Of a stretch of DNA of 64,000 nucleotides, positions 28,856 to 41,912 are shown piece after piece; the stretch's first letter is position 1; the number at the start of each line of letters is the position of its first letter. The notes below the pieces were generated by a model that saw only the letters and a program-made list of their open reading frames with translations, was not told where the DNA came from and did no database searches. Both the position numbers and the translations under genes were made by a program. The DNA comes from Anaerolineales bacterium (GTDB lineage Bacteria > Chloroflexota > Anaerolineae > Anaerolineales > Villigracilaceae). Location of the stretch: NCBI GenBank assembly GCA_024710905.1, contig JANJTV010000076.1, positions 62,001 to 126,000 of the forward strand. The letters run 5' to 3'.

Positions 28856-30001
28856 ATCCCCCAGCACAACCAAAAATGCCAGCGCCACAATCCCTGCCCC
28901 GATCCAGTACGGCGCAGGGATGGCGATAAACGTAAAGGTCAGCCCGGCCAGGCTCGGCCCGAAGATGTTGGTCAGACTGAGCAGCGATTGCTGGCCGCCC
29001 ATCAACTGGCCCTGCTGGCGCTCGTCCGCGCGGATGGAAAGCAGCCCGGCAATGGATGGAATCGCCAGCCCGGAGCCCAGCGCGGCCACCGCCACCGCCG
29101 GGTAGAGCCAATTGGCCTGCGGCACCGCCGCCACCAATGCCATTCCCAGTGCCATGCAGGCTAGCCCGGCGATCATCAGCCTGCGCTCGCCGAAGACCGG
29201 CTGCAGGCGCATCACCAGCACCCCCTGCACTATGACGCCAAACACGCCAACAAAGGCGAAGAAAAGGCCATTGTCGTAGGCCGTCCAGCCAAAGCGGGCG
29301 TTGCTGAAGAGCGGGAAGTTTGTTTGCAGCCCGGCAAAGGCCAGGTTGAGCAGGAACAGCCCGGCCAGCAGTTTTTTGAGTTTTGGGCTGGCGAACAGAT
29401 CGGCCAGCAGCCCCAGCGCGTTAATACGGATGGGCTGGCTGGAGCGTTTTTCTGGCGCCAGCGACTCGGGCAGGAAGAACAGCCCGTAGAGCACATTTAG
29501 CAGGGCCAGCGCCGCGGCCGCATAGGCCGGCAGGGCCAGCCCCCACTGGCTGAGCAAACCGCCCAGCGCCGGGCCGGACATTAACCCCAGCCCGAAGGCC
29601 GCGCCGACCATCCCCATGCCGCCCGCGCGGCTTTTTTCGTCGGTCACGTCGGCTACATAGGCATAGGAAGTGGTCAGGTTGTTGCCGGTCAGGCCGTCCA
29701 GCAGCACGGCGGCGAACAGCATCCACAGGCTGCCAGCCAGGCCAAACAGGGCATAGGCAATGGCCGTGCCGAACAGGCAGGCCAGCAGGACGGGTTTGCG
29801 GCCCACCCGGTCTGAAAGCGAGCCAAGCACCGGCCCGCTAAATAATTGGATGAAGGCGTAAAATGAACTCAGTCCGCCCGCAATGGCGGCATTCCCGCCG
29901 TTCTGGGTGACGAAGAACGGCAGCAAGGGCAGCATCATGCTGTAGCCGAGCATGTCCACAAAAACAGTGATGAAGATGAATACCAGCCGGGGTTTGGTCA
30001 T
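28847..30001 (-). CDS. MFS transporter, TetA-like
   Basis: Polytopic; SDRVGRKPVLL. Confidence 0.85.
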   Translation of the reverse strand: MTKPRLVFIFITVFVDMLGYSMMLPLLPFFVTQNGGNAAIAGGLSSFYAFIQLFSGPVLGSLSDRVGRKPVLLACLFGTAIAYALFGLAGSLWMLFAAVLLDGLTGNNLTTSYAYVADVTDEKSRAGGMGMVGAAFGLGLMSGPALGGLLSQWGLALPAYAAAALALLNVLYGLFFLPESLAPEKRSSQPIRINALGLLADLFASPKLKKLLAGLFLLNLAFAGLQTNFPLFSNARFGWTAYDNGLFFAFVGVFGVIVQGVLVMRLQPVFGERRLMIAGLACMALGMALVAAVPQANWLYPAVAVAALGSGLAIPSIAGLLSIRADERQQGQLMGGQQSLLSLTNIFGPSLAGLTFTFIAIPAPYWIGAGIVALAFLVVLGDSN

Positions 30002-30089
30002 TAAGTAGCGTTTTATCGAAAAGGCGCGAAGCCGCAAAGATTTTTGATTTTCCTTTGTGCCCCGTCGTTGCCGTCGTGGTTAAACACGT

Positions 30090-31769
30090 TCACCGGCAAA
30101 TCAACACTGCACAACGCGCCTCGCGCAGCAACTCGCTCACCGTCGAGCCGACGAAAATCTCCCGCCAGGCAGGCCGCCCGTAACTACCCACGGCCACCAG
30201 GTTAATCCCCTGTGCTTCGATGACTTCTCCAAAAGCGCCCGGGGTGATCTTTTGCAATATGTAATTGGCCTGGATTTCGTGTAAATCCAGGTAGGCCCGT
30301 GCCTGCTGCTGGATCTTCTGCCCGCGTTTCTGGTTGTTTTCCAGGGTCAGTACACTGATGGTGCTCTGCCATTTTTCGGCCAGGTAGGTGGCGACAAACA
30401 GGGCTTCGTGCGATTTCTGGCTGCCGTCGTACCCAACCAGGATACGATCCATTGGGGATGTTTTGCCCGGGATGGTCAACACAGGTCGCGCCGCGCGACT
30501 GATGATGGCCCGCAGCCCGGAGCCCAGACCGGGGATGCCCGGTTCAGGCGGATGGCTGACATTCAGAACGATGAGGTCGTTCAGCAGACCGCGCTCGACA
30601 ATTGCATTCGGGACATCCCCTTGCGTGGTGGACAGGCTGGCCTCCTGGATGCCCTCCTGCGCGCAGCGCCGGGAAAAAGAGTCTGCCAGGTCTTCCGGGT
30701 GCTCGTGGGGCGTTGGTTTCTGGGTGTGCACATGCAGCCCCTGGATGCGGGCATTTTCCTTTTGCGCCACCAGGATGGCCTGCTCGAGTGCCAGCCAGCC
30801 CGAAGGTGAACCGCTGAAGGCCACCAGTACATCCCTGAACAATCGGTCTGTGTATCGGTCGAACATCTTGCTCTCGCGCCATTGTCCCGGCTTTTTGCTC
30901 CCGCGTTCGGTACGCCGCTTCAGGCGGATGGCCAGGTCTTCGGCGGCGGCTTCCGGGCGGATCTTCCAGCCAATCTCTTCCTCGAGCACAGCGCGATGCT
31001 CTGAGACCCAGATGTACAGGTCGGTTTCGGTGCGTCCGGGGAACCAGCGCAGTACCCCGCGTTCTCGGATGGGTTCTGTCAATGGCAGGTAAACAGCATC
31101 GTACCAGTGTGCCACCGCTTCCTCGTAAGTCACATCGTCGCGTTTGAAATCGATGCCCATGAAATACTGGTGCACCTTGATGTGCTCCAGCAGGTGCTCA
31201 TACTGCCCTGGGACCGAGACGCTCAAATCCACGCCGGGGCGCAGGTTGTCAAAACCGGTCGCTTCGAGGAAGGCGGCGTATTCGGCCTTGATGATCAGGT
31301 CATCGGGCTGGACGTCCGCTGTCAGAGAGACGCTGGTTTTAATTTCGATTACGTGCGCTTCGATGGTGGCGAAACCCTCCTGGCGGGCGACCGAGACGCG
31401 GTGATTGCCATCCAGCACGAAATACACCTCCCCGACTTTGTACACGTCAATCGGGGGCCAGCCGGGTCCGGCCGGGTTGTCAATTGCCGCTTTCACCCGC
31501 GCCCAGCGTTCCTGGCTGGTGTTGGCCTTGGGCATGAAGCTGCGCGTAAAATCGGTGTAGCGGCCCACACTGCCGACGATCGAATCCAGAGGAATTTGCT
31601 GGATGCCGCGCTCGGCGCGTGCGCTCAGGCGCAGTTTTTTGGCCACCTCGTCATATGAAAGCAGTTCATTGCTCTGGCCACGCAGGCGCGCCAGAATCTC
31701 CTGCATGGAGGCTTTCAGGCGGGCTTCGGTAAAATCTTGCAGGGCGTCGTTATAGTTGGGGTCGTTCAT
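30090..31769 (-). CDS. ParB-like N-terminal domain fused to tandem UspA domains
   Basis: See mirror copy 1102..2781. Confidence 0.85.
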   Translation of the reverse strand: MNDPNYNDALQDFTEARLKASMQEILARLRGQSNELLSYDEVAKKLRLSARAERGIQQIPLDSIVGSVGRYTDFTRSFMPKANTSQERWARVKAAIDNPAGPGWPPIDVYKVGEVYFVLDGNHRVSVARQEGFATIEAHVIEIKTSVSLTADVQPDDLIIKAEYAAFLEATGFDNLRPGVDLSVSVPGQYEHLLEHIKVHQYFMGIDFKRDDVTYEEAVAHWYDAVYLPLTEPIRERGVLRWFPGRTETDLYIWVSEHRAVLEEEIGWKIRPEAAAEDLAIRLKRRTERGSKKPGQWRESKMFDRYTDRLFRDVLVAFSGSPSGWLALEQAILVAQKENARIQGLHVHTQKPTPHEHPEDLADSFSRRCAQEGIQEASLSTTQGDVPNAIVERGLLNDLIVLNVSHPPEPGIPGLGSGLRAIISRAARPVLTIPGKTSPMDRILVGYDGSQKSHEALFVATYLAEKWQSTISVLTLENNQKRGQKIQQQARAYLDLHEIQANYILQKITPGAFGEVIEAQGINLVAVGSYGRPAWREIFVGSTVSELLREARCAVLICR

Positions 31770-31959
31770 AGGCGTTGCTTCATTGCGTGTTATATCACGA
31801 ATTCAATTGTGGGTTGTATAGGATATGGTGGATATATTGGGTTTTCTTACAAGGTAAGATTAAATCGTTTCTTGACTGGACAATATATATATATATAATT
31901 CCGATCAGTTTTCAGACCGACTTATCGGTAAAATGAAATAATCAATTTCAGGAGGATAC

Positions 31960-32556
31960 ATGGTTAAAGTTTTCAAAGAATTCGCTGTTTTATTATTGGT
32001 CGCCCTTGCCATGATAGGAGTGGCCATCATTCCTGCTTATGCGGCCAGCACCCCGGTTTTCCTCGGTGTTTCTGTCGTGCAAGGCAAGGGATTGGTTTTC
32101 CTGTTTGACGTTGCGGAAGATGTAAATGTTAAATCCTTGAATATCTCCGTTTCTGACGGTTCGAAAACGCACAAGCTTCATTGTGAACTGCGCGATGACG
32201 GCAAGGTTGCCTGTGTGTTACCGGGTGGTTTGAACAAAGTTAATGGTGAGGATGTGACTATAAACTGGAACGGCAACATTTATTCCGTCAGTGTGCCGTT
32301 ATTTGACAGTTCCCCGCCGCAATTTGTTGCCACCCCAACACTAGCCCCGGTTTGCGAGGATTCAGAATCCTGCCTGGTCTGCAAGGATACGTGTCTTACA
32401 ACCTACAATCAGGCTATGGAGTATTGTTCTTATCAAGACCCTATAAATTGTGGGCGTAATACTACGTGTATTGCTGAACAGACTGTGATATTTGAGCAGT
32501 GTAAACAGGATGCGCTTACGGCTTACGAATTCTGCCAGGGAAATTGCCTGCCGTAA
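31960..32556 (+). CDS. Secreted Cys-rich hypothetical protein
   Basis: Signal-like N-terminus (LLLVALAMIGVAIIPAYAAS), 10 Cys in the C-terminal part. Confidence 0.75.
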   Translation: MVKVFKEFAVLLLVALAMIGVAIIPAYAASTPVFLGVSVVQGKGLVFLFDVAEDVNVKSLNISVSDGSKTHKLHCELRDDGKVACVLPGGLNKVNGEDVTINWNGNIYSVSVPLFDSSPPQFVATPTLAPVCEDSESCLVCKDTCLTTYNQAMEYCSYQDPINCGRNTTCIAEQTVIFEQCKQDALTAYEFCQGNCLP

Positions 32557-32576
32557 CCAACTATTTCTAAATTTTG

Positions 32577-35123
<2,547 letters not shown>

Positions 35124-35187
35124 TCAGCCATGATGAATCTTTGTGATGATGAATAGCGGCGATTACTGTTATTAATAAAGAGAAAAC

Positions 35188-36027
35188 ATGACCCTCCTCC
35201 ACGCTCTCCTGCTCGGCATGATCCAGGGACTGACCGAATTCATCCCGGTTTCCTCCACCGCACACCTGTTAATTGCCCAAAACCTGCTTGGCCTGCCTGC
35301 TGACAGTGCCATGTTTTCCTTCCTGGTGATTGTCCAGCTTGGAACCCTGGTGTCCCTTTTCATTTATTACTGGCAGGACCTGCTCAGCATTGCCGCTTCC
35401 ACAGGCGCATTTACCCTTTCCCATCTTCAGCGCAGTGACTTCCCAGATTCCCAAAAACCGCAGGCATTGCTCGGCCTGTATGTTCTGCTGGCCACTCTCC
35501 CAGCCTTGGTGATCGGCTATTTGCTGCGGGATGCTGTTGAAGCCCTGTTTGCCCAACCCATCCTGCAGGCCGGCATCCGTTTGATGGCGGCGGCGGTGCT
35601 GCTTACCCTGGCCGAAACGCTCTCAAAAAAGAATCGCCAGCTCTCTACCATGACCTGGCTGGATGCACTGGTGGTTGGCCTGTTCCAGGTCATTGCGGTC
35701 TTTCCGGGCGCCTCGCGCAGCGGAACGACCATCAGCGGCGGTATGTTGCGCGGGCTGGATCGCCCCTCCGCCGCCCGCTTTGCTTTCCTGATGTCTGTGC
35801 CGGTCATGCTGGCGGCCGGCCTTTATGAACTGATCGATGTTTTTCAAATGCCCGGCCTGGCCGCCTTCCTACCCCTGCTGGGGATTGGTTTTCTCGCGGC
35901 TGCCCTGTTTGGCTGGCTGGCCATCCGCTGGCTGATAGAATTCCTGAGCAAGCGTTCTCTTGCCGTTTTCGCCATCTATTGCGCCGTGCTGGGCCTGGCC
36001 TGCCTGTCTGCTCATTTCATTCTTTAA
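35188..36027 (+). CDS. uppP: Undecaprenyl-diphosphatase
   Basis: GMIQGLTEFIPVSSTAHL, FPGASRSGTTISGGMLRGL. Confidence 0.95.
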   Translation: MTLLHALLLGMIQGLTEFIPVSSTAHLLIAQNLLGLPADSAMFSFLVIVQLGTLVSLFIYYWQDLLSIAASTGAFTLSHLQRSDFPDSQKPQALLGLYVLLATLPALVIGYLLRDAVEALFAQPILQAGIRLMAAAVLLTLAETLSKKNRQLSTMTWLDALVVGLFQVIAVFPGASRSGTTISGGMLRGLDRPSAARFAFLMSVPVMLAAGLYELIDVFQMPGLAAFLPLLGIGFLAAALFGWLAIRWLIEFLSKRSLAVFAIYCAVLGLACLSAHFIL

Positions 36028-36034
36028 GGAACGT

Positions 36035-37144
36035 ATGACCATTACCCCCGACCTTCCGTCCATGACCGGCCTGCTGAAAACGCTGGTCGAAACTGAATCG
36101 CCCACCCATGAAAAATCGGCTGTAGACCGGGTGGGCACAATTGTTGCCGAGCAATGCCGTAGCCTGGGCGGCCTGGTGGAAATCCACCCCCAGCACAGCG
36201 CGGGCAACCACATTTCGGCCCGTTGGGGCAGCGGCCCGAACATCCTGATCCTCTGCCACATGGATACGGTCTACCCGCTTGGCACCCTGGCGAAAATGCC
36301 TTTTTATGAAAAAGACGGGCGGATTCACGGTCCTGGCGTGCAGGATATGAAAGCGGGCATTGTCATCGCCCTGGCGGCGATTGCCAAACTGGCCGCCACC
36401 GGCATGCCTGCCTCCCGTTCCATTACGGCCCTGTTCACCTCTGACGAGGAAGTCGGCAGCCTGACCTCACAGGCATTGATCGAATCGATGGCCTGCGATG
36501 CCGAAATGGTGTTTGTCATGGAACCTGCGCTGTCAGACGGGTCGCTTAAGACCTGGCGCAAGGGCGTTGGCGATTACCTCATCAAGGTCAAAGGGCGTGC
36601 AGCGCATGCGGGTGGCGACCACGAAAAAGGACGTAATGCGATTGAAGAGCTGGCCCACCAGATTATCGCCATCCAGAAGTTAACTGATTATTCCAAGGCG
36701 ACAACTCTAAATGTTGGTATGGTCAGCGGCGGCATGGCGGCCAATGTCGTGCCGGATGAAGCCATGGCTGAAATTGACATGCGTGTGCTCCAACCCGGCG
36801 AAGCAGAACGCATTGATGCGGCCTTGCGTGCCCTGAAACCAATCTTGCCGGATACCTCGATTGAAATTACCGGTGGTCTCAACCGCCCACCGTTGCCTTT
36901 TAATGAAATCAATCAGGCTGCCTTTGTGAAGGCCAGTGAAATTGCCCGTGAACTGGGCGTGGAACTTAAGGCGGGTGGTTCGGGTGGCGGCTCGGATGGG
37001 AATTTTATCGCCCCGCTCGGCGTCCCTGTGCTGGATGGTATGGGGGCAGTGGGTGATGGCCTGCACTCAGAACGTGAATATATCCTTGCCAGCAGCCTGC
37101 CTGAAAGGGCAGCCTTGCTGGCCTTATTGTTGGAAAAATGGTAA
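36035..37144 (+). CDS. M20 family metallopeptidase (carboxypeptidase G2-like)
   Basis: ILILCHMDTVYPLG, GPGVQDMKAGIV, FTSDEEVGS; start trimmed to MTITPDL. Confidence 0.92.
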   Translation: MTITPDLPSMTGLLKTLVETESPTHEKSAVDRVGTIVAEQCRSLGGLVEIHPQHSAGNHISARWGSGPNILILCHMDTVYPLGTLAKMPFYEKDGRIHGPGVQDMKAGIVIALAAIAKLAATGMPASRSITALFTSDEEVGSLTSQALIESMACDAEMVFVMEPALSDGSLKTWRKGVGDYLIKVKGRAAHAGGDHEKGRNAIEELAHQIIAIQKLTDYSKATTLNVGMVSGGMAANVVPDEAMAEIDMRVLQPGEAERIDAALRALKPILPDTSIEITGGLNRPPLPFNEINQAAFVKASEIARELGVELKAGGSGGGSDGNFIAPLGVPVLDGMGAVGDGLHSEREYILASSLPERAALLALLLEKW

Positions 37145-37842
37145 ACAAATATCGTGTAGTCATTGTATCTTTGCTGGCTGTTTGGATCATCCTCCAGTCG
37201 GCCTGTAGCGGCTCGCCGGCGGCCAGCACAGACTCACTGCCCGAGGTGGTTGATGTGTACGCCAGCCAGGCTGCGCAGCCCTGGTTGGGAGACATGTTCG
37301 CCTGCGCCGATGCTTATGGCGCAATCATCCGCCTGAACGACCCGGCCAATGCGCAGGTTGTTTTGCGGGTGGGAGAACCCAATCTACTGGAAGGGTTTGC
37401 TTACCAGGTTGGTGAAGAGGAAATTGCCCTGGCCGTGCACCCTGAGAACCCGGCTGCATTTATCAGCCAGGCACAGGTTCAAGGGTTGTTTTCGGGAGAC
37501 ATTACGAACTGGCTGGAGGTCACCGGGGTGGAAGCACCGGTGCAGGTTTGGGTCTTTGCGCCGCAAGGCGACCTTGGTGAAGGGTTTAACAGCGTGGTCC
37601 TGGGAGCGGGATTCCCCGTCTCAACGGCCAGGCTGGCGGCAGCCGGGGAGGAATTGCGCGCCGAAATCGCCCGTGATGTGAACGCTATCGGCTATATCGG
37701 CCGCCGCTCTGCTGGGACAGATATCCGCCTGATTCCCCTGGAAAACCCGCTGCTGTTGCCCGTGTTGGCCATCACCAGTAAACCACCTGATGGTGTATTG
37801 GTGGATGTACTTGGTTGCATGCAACAAAAAAACGCCCCGTAG
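37138..37842 (+). CDS. PstS/PBP-like substrate-binding lipoprotein
   Basis: Lipobox-like LQSACSG; SQAQVQGLFSGDITNWLEV typical of phosphate-binding protein family. Confidence 0.8.
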   Translation: MVNKYRVVIVSLLAVWIILQSACSGSPAASTDSLPEVVDVYASQAAQPWLGDMFACADAYGAIIRLNDPANAQVVLRVGEPNLLEGFAYQVGEEEIALAVHPENPAAFISQAQVQGLFSGDITNWLEVTGVEAPVQVWVFAPQGDLGEGFNSVVLGAGFPVSTARLAAAGEELRAEIARDVNAIGYIGRRSAGTDIRLIPLENPLLLPVLAITSKPPDGVLVDVLGCMQQKNAP

Positions 37843-37851
37843 GGGGTTTTT
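37824..37851. terminator. Terminator hairpin overlapping stop codon of 37138..37842
   Basis: aaaaacgcccc-gta-gggggttttt. Confidence 0.8.
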
Positions 37852-37853
37852 GA

Positions 37854-38645
37854 TTAAGAGCGGCGGCTGAAATGCATCAACAGGAATTGGTTGAAGACCC
37901 CCCAACCGAGCACGGTATAGGCCAGCAGGTAGACTGTATCGACCAAAAGGCTGGTGACGTCTGCCGACATGGCGAAGTCGTAGCTGCCCGAGGTGGTTGC
38001 CCACAGGTAAAGCGCATCGGAAACGACAAAGACAAACAGGCTCAGCCAAGGGCGGGCCAGTTGCCCGCTTCTGAAGATGAATACCAGCGCCAGTGCTGAC
38101 ACTGCTATGAAGAAATCGCCGGTAGGGTAAAAGAAAACCAGGAAATCTTCCCAGAAGTGTTCAGGTTCGTTGACGACCACAATGTATGTTGTCAGCAAGA
38201 GCATAAATAGCCAGATTCCCAGGGCAATAAAGCGCAAGCGATTGATATGGCCGGGAAAGACCAACTGGTATTGTTTCAGGATGGACCAAGTCAGGAAAAC
38301 ATACCCTGCTGCCCAGAACCAATCTGCCGCGCTCAGTGCGGGAACTTCCTCAATGGTCAGGTTGTAGTAGGCCCACAGTAATTCCCCTGCTACCCACAGG
38401 CTGATGGCAATTGCAAACAGGAACCAGATTTTCCGGGCGGGTTCATCGGCCTGAAAATTACGAACCAACAGGAAGAGCATGATGGCGCAGAAGGCGGCTG
38501 CAAAAACAGTCACCCCGTTAAGCACGAGGCGGTTGGTAAAATCGGAAAATGGAGACTGAAGATACACCCAGATGTACAGGCCAAAGATTGCCAGGGTTGG
38601 CAGCAAGGCTACCTGCAAGACTTTTGCGTGGTGCGTGTTGCTCAT
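37854..38645 (-). CDS. Polytopic membrane protein of unknown function
   Basis: 263 aa, about 8 hydrophobic segments. Confidence 0.75.
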   Translation of the reverse strand: MSNTHHAKVLQVALLPTLAIFGLYIWVYLQSPFSDFTNRLVLNGVTVFAAAFCAIMLFLLVRNFQADEPARKIWFLFAIAISLWVAGELLWAYYNLTIEEVPALSAADWFWAAGYVFLTWSILKQYQLVFPGHINRLRFIALGIWLFMLLLTTYIVVVNEPEHFWEDFLVFFYPTGDFFIAVSALALVFIFRSGQLARPWLSLFVFVVSDALYLWATTSGSYDFAMSADVTSLLVDTVYLLAYTVLGWGVFNQFLLMHFSRRS

Positions 38646-38667
38646 GGTTGGCTTTCCTTAAGTGAAA

Positions 38668-39585
38668 TCAGGCGAAAATAAATCCATACTGGCGGGCAAC
38701 AGCCAGATAAGTAGGGCCGAGGCTGTTTTGTATCTGGCGCATGATCAATATCATCATGCCAATCCCAATCACGGCTTCAATATGGCGGGTGATAAGTTCC
38801 ATGCAGGCTGTATGCGATTGCGCCATGTCACTGGCGCTCGCAAACAGGCTGTTGCTGGTTAAGCGGTTATTTTCAAAGGACAGGTTCAAGTTGTTGCGTG
38901 AGGCATGCAGCAGCAAATCACGGGTCACCGCCCCGATCATTACCCGTCCGGTCAACTGACCATAGCGTTCCAGAACGCGGTCAGTCATCCATTCAAAAAT
39001 GATATTCAGGTATAGCTCTTGCCAGGCTTCATTTTTTACGCTTCCCCTGAACAACGTGGCTGTCAGCCCGTCCTCCCTGGCGGCGTTTTTTAACAATTGT
39101 GACGAGGTTTCCCCTTCAAGCCATTGGTTTCCCTGCAGGGTTACGCTGCGGGTGGCTTCCGGGTTCTGCCGCGAGATCAGCCAAAAGCCTTCCATGCTAT
39201 TTTGCTGGATGCGAATCAGATTAGGGGAGGTATCCTCCCCGGCATTCTCCACCAAATTTACTAATGCAGAAGGTGTCAGAGAAACTACCTCACTGGCCCC
39301 TTCGTTTTCAAAGAGAATCTTGGAAAATTGCACCCCGGCGGCAGGGATAACCCGAAAAAGTGTTTCGCCGGTGGACGTTTTTCCTTGCGCATCGGCATTT
39401 GAGATGCGGGCCCAGCCCTGGCCGTTCTTGCGGTATCCGTGCAGTGGCCTCCCCCCGGAATACAACCAGCAGGCATCCTCCTGAATGGCCAGGCCAGTCA
39501 GACGCATGCGACGTGTGGATGTTTCTAGTTCTGTTGGATTGCTGGCAACAGGGATGGCCGGGGCGCTCTCAAATGGCAATTTCAT
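38668..39585 (-). CDS. Hypothetical protein (305 aa)
   Basis: Codirectional with 37854..38645; no family recognised. Confidence 0.7.
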   Translation of the reverse strand: MKLPFESAPAIPVASNPTELETSTRRMRLTGLAIQEDACWLYSGGRPLHGYRKNGQGWARISNADAQGKTSTGETLFRVIPAAGVQFSKILFENEGASEVVSLTPSALVNLVENAGEDTSPNLIRIQQNSMEGFWLISRQNPEATRSVTLQGNQWLEGETSSQLLKNAAREDGLTATLFRGSVKNEAWQELYLNIIFEWMTDRVLERYGQLTGRVMIGAVTRDLLLHASRNNLNLSFENNRLTSNSLFASASDMAQSHTACMELITRHIEAVIGIGMMILIMRQIQNSLGPTYLAVARQYGFIFA

Positions 39586-39710
39586 TGTGATTAATTCTAC
39601 TTTTTATTTGTCAGGAATTCATAACAGGGTAATTGTTGTTCTTGTTAAGCTTGTTGCGCTTTCCCGTATAATTATCAGTATCAACCCCAACCTGCCCACA
39701 GGAGTAACGG

Positions 39711-41666
39711 ATGGAACAAACCTTTGACTTTGGCGGCGAGATTGTCTGGCGGCCCGGCCCGGAATACATCGAAAAGGCTCACCTGACAGAATTCATGCGC
39801 CGCCACGGTATTGCCAGTTTTCAAGAGCTGATGACCCGCTCCACCAGCGATGTCCCCTGGTTTACTGAAGCAGTCCTGGACTATCTTGACATCCAGTTTT
39901 ACCAGCCATACAGCCAGGTGGTGGACCTCAGCCGGGGCATCCAATTGCCGGCCTGGTGTGTGAATGGCCGCATGAATATCGTCCACAACTGTATCGACAA
40001 GTGGCAGGCGACTAAAAAGGCCAGCCGGACAGCCATTTCCTGGGAAGGTGAAGAAGGCCCAGTACGTAGCTTGTCCTATGCCGAATTATCCATGCAGGTA
40101 AACCAGGCCGCCAATGCCCTGAAAGCGCTGGGCATTAAAAAGGGGGATGCAGTTGGCCTGTTCATGCCAATGACCCCTGAAATTGTGATTGCCCTGCTGG
40201 CGGTAGCCAAGTTGGGAGGTGTGATCCTGCCCCTGTTTAGCGGGTACGGCGCGGGGGCGGTCGCCAGCCGCCTGGCTGATGCTGAAGCGGTAGCCTTGTT
40301 TACCTGTGATGGTGCGTTCCGGCGTGGCAAACCCGTTGAGATGAAATCCATTGCCGACGAAGCCGCCGCCCAGTTGCCGCATCTCAAGCATTTGATTGTG
40401 CTTCAGCGCACCGGGCAGGACATCCCCATGCAGCCTAGCCGCGACCACTGGTGGCACGAACTGGTTGCCAGGCAGTCAACCACCTGCGAGACTGAGCAAA
40501 CCAGCGCCGAAGACCCCCTGATGATTATTTACACATCCGGAACCACCGGGCGACCCAAAGGCGCGCTACATACCCATTGCGGTTTCCCTGTTAAGGCCGC
40601 CCAGGACATGGCCTTTGGCACGGATGTCCATGCCGGGGATGTGATGTACTGGATGACCGACATGGGCTGGATGATGGGACCCTGGTTGGTGTTTGGCACG
40701 CTGTTGCTGGGGGCAACCATGTTCCTTTATGATGGCGCGCCGGATTTCCCCGCCCCGGACAGGCTCTGGAAGCTGGCTGCCGACCACCGGGTTACACACC
40801 TGGGAGTTTCGCCCACGCTAATCCGTTCGCTCATCCCGCATGGTGATGAGATGCACCAGAAACATGACCTGTCGTGTATCCGTTTTTTTGCCAGCACTGG
40901 CGAGCCGTGGAACCCGGAACCGTGGAAGTGGTTATTTGAAAAGGTTGGGCAGGGTAAGCGGCCAATCATTAATTATTCCGGTGGTACGGAGATTTCTGGC
41001 GGCATTGTCATGGGTAACCCGCTTTTGCCACTCAAGCCATGTGCCTTTTCTGGCCCGTGCCCGGGCATGGCTGCTGAAGTGGTGGACGAGAATGGCCAGC
41101 CGGTTCGTAACGCGGTTGGGGAACTGGTACTGACGGCCCCGTGGATTGGCATGACGCGCGGATTCTGGAAGGACGAACAGCGTTACCTTGATACATACTG
41201 GAACCGCTGGCCCGGCACCTGGGTGCATGGTGATTTTGCCGCCATTGACAGCGACGGCCTGTGGTACATCCTGGGTCGCAGCGATGACACGATTAAGATC
41301 GCCGGCAAACGGCTTGGTCCGGCAGAAGTTGAATCGATCCTTGTTCGTCACCCGGCAGTGGTTGAGTCGGCGGCCATTGGTGTGCCACACGAGGTGAAAG
41401 GCAGCGAACTGGTGGTCTTAGTGGTGTTGAAGGCAGGTTTTGCTCCCGCTGATGCGCTGGTAAGCGAGTTAAAAACCATGATCATTGCAGAAATGGGCAA
41501 GCCGCTGGCGCCGAAGGAGATACTCTTTGTAGCTGACCTGCCCAAGACGCGCAACGCCAAAGTGATGCGGCGCATGATCCGCGCGGCGTACCTGGGCCAG
41601 GAACCTGGGGATACCAGTTCACTGGTCAACCCGGAGGCGGTGGATGCGATTCGTAAAAGGGCTTGA
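39711..41666 (+). CDS. AMP-dependent acyl-CoA synthetase (acetyl-CoA synthetase-like)
   Basis: [52 protein letters not shown]. Confidence 0.94.
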   Translation: MEQTFDFGGEIVWRPGPEYIEKAHLTEFMRRHGIASFQELMTRSTSDVPWFTEAVLDYLDIQFYQPYSQVVDLSRGIQLPAWCVNGRMNIVHNCIDKWQATKKASRTAISWEGEEGPVRSLSYAELSMQVNQAANALKALGIKKGDAVGLFMPMTPEIVIALLAVAKLGGVILPLFSGYGAGAVASRLADAEAVALFTCDGAFRRGKPVEMKSIADEAAAQLPHLKHLIVLQRTGQDIPMQPSRDHWWHELVARQSTTCETEQTSAEDPLMIIYTSGTTGRPKGALHTHCGFPVKAAQDMAFGTDVHAGDVMYWMTDMGWMMGPWLVFGTLLLGATMFLYDGAPDFPAPDRLWKLAADHRVTHLGVSPTLIRSLIPHGDEMHQKHDLSCIRFFASTGEPWNPEPWKWLFEKVGQGKRPIINYSGGTEISGGIVMGNPLLPLKPCAFSGPCPGMAAEVVDENGQPVRNAVGELVLTAPWIGMTRGFWKDEQRYLDTYWNRWPGTWVHGDFAAIDSDGLWYILGRSDDTIKIAGKRLGPAEVESILVRHPAVVESAAIGVPHEVKGSELVVLVVLKAGFAPADALVSELKTMIIAEMGKPLAPKEILFVADLPKTRNAKVMRRMIRAAYLGQEPGDTSSLVNPEAVDAIRKRA

Positions 41667-41846
41667 CCTGTACTTCCCGACCTACGTTTGTGAACCCTAA
41701 GGAGAGTTTACTGTTTGTCCGTATTTGGTTATTGCAGGGTCCCAAACCTGTAAGGATGTTTTCCGTTTTAGAGTGGCTATAATGAAATTGAAAATATTGG
41801 TCGTCTAGATGCCGCCCTTGGGCGAGAGTAATTAGAACATACCATA

Positions 41847-41876
41847 ACAGGCCTCACCCCGGCGGTGGGGTCTGTT
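41847..41876 (+). terminator. Hairpin (terminator or leader attenuator)
   Basis: acaggcctcacc...ggtggggtctgt stem with G-U pairs, then ttaattt. Confidence 0.6.
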
Positions 41877-41912
41877 TAATTTATGCCTGACCGCAGTGAA
41901 AGGAGCCCTGTC

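Noticed and set aside
31880-31896. (AT)n microsatellite (mirror ~975-991)
   Set aside because: Short AT run in an intergenic region; no support for function beyond AT-rich promoter DNA.
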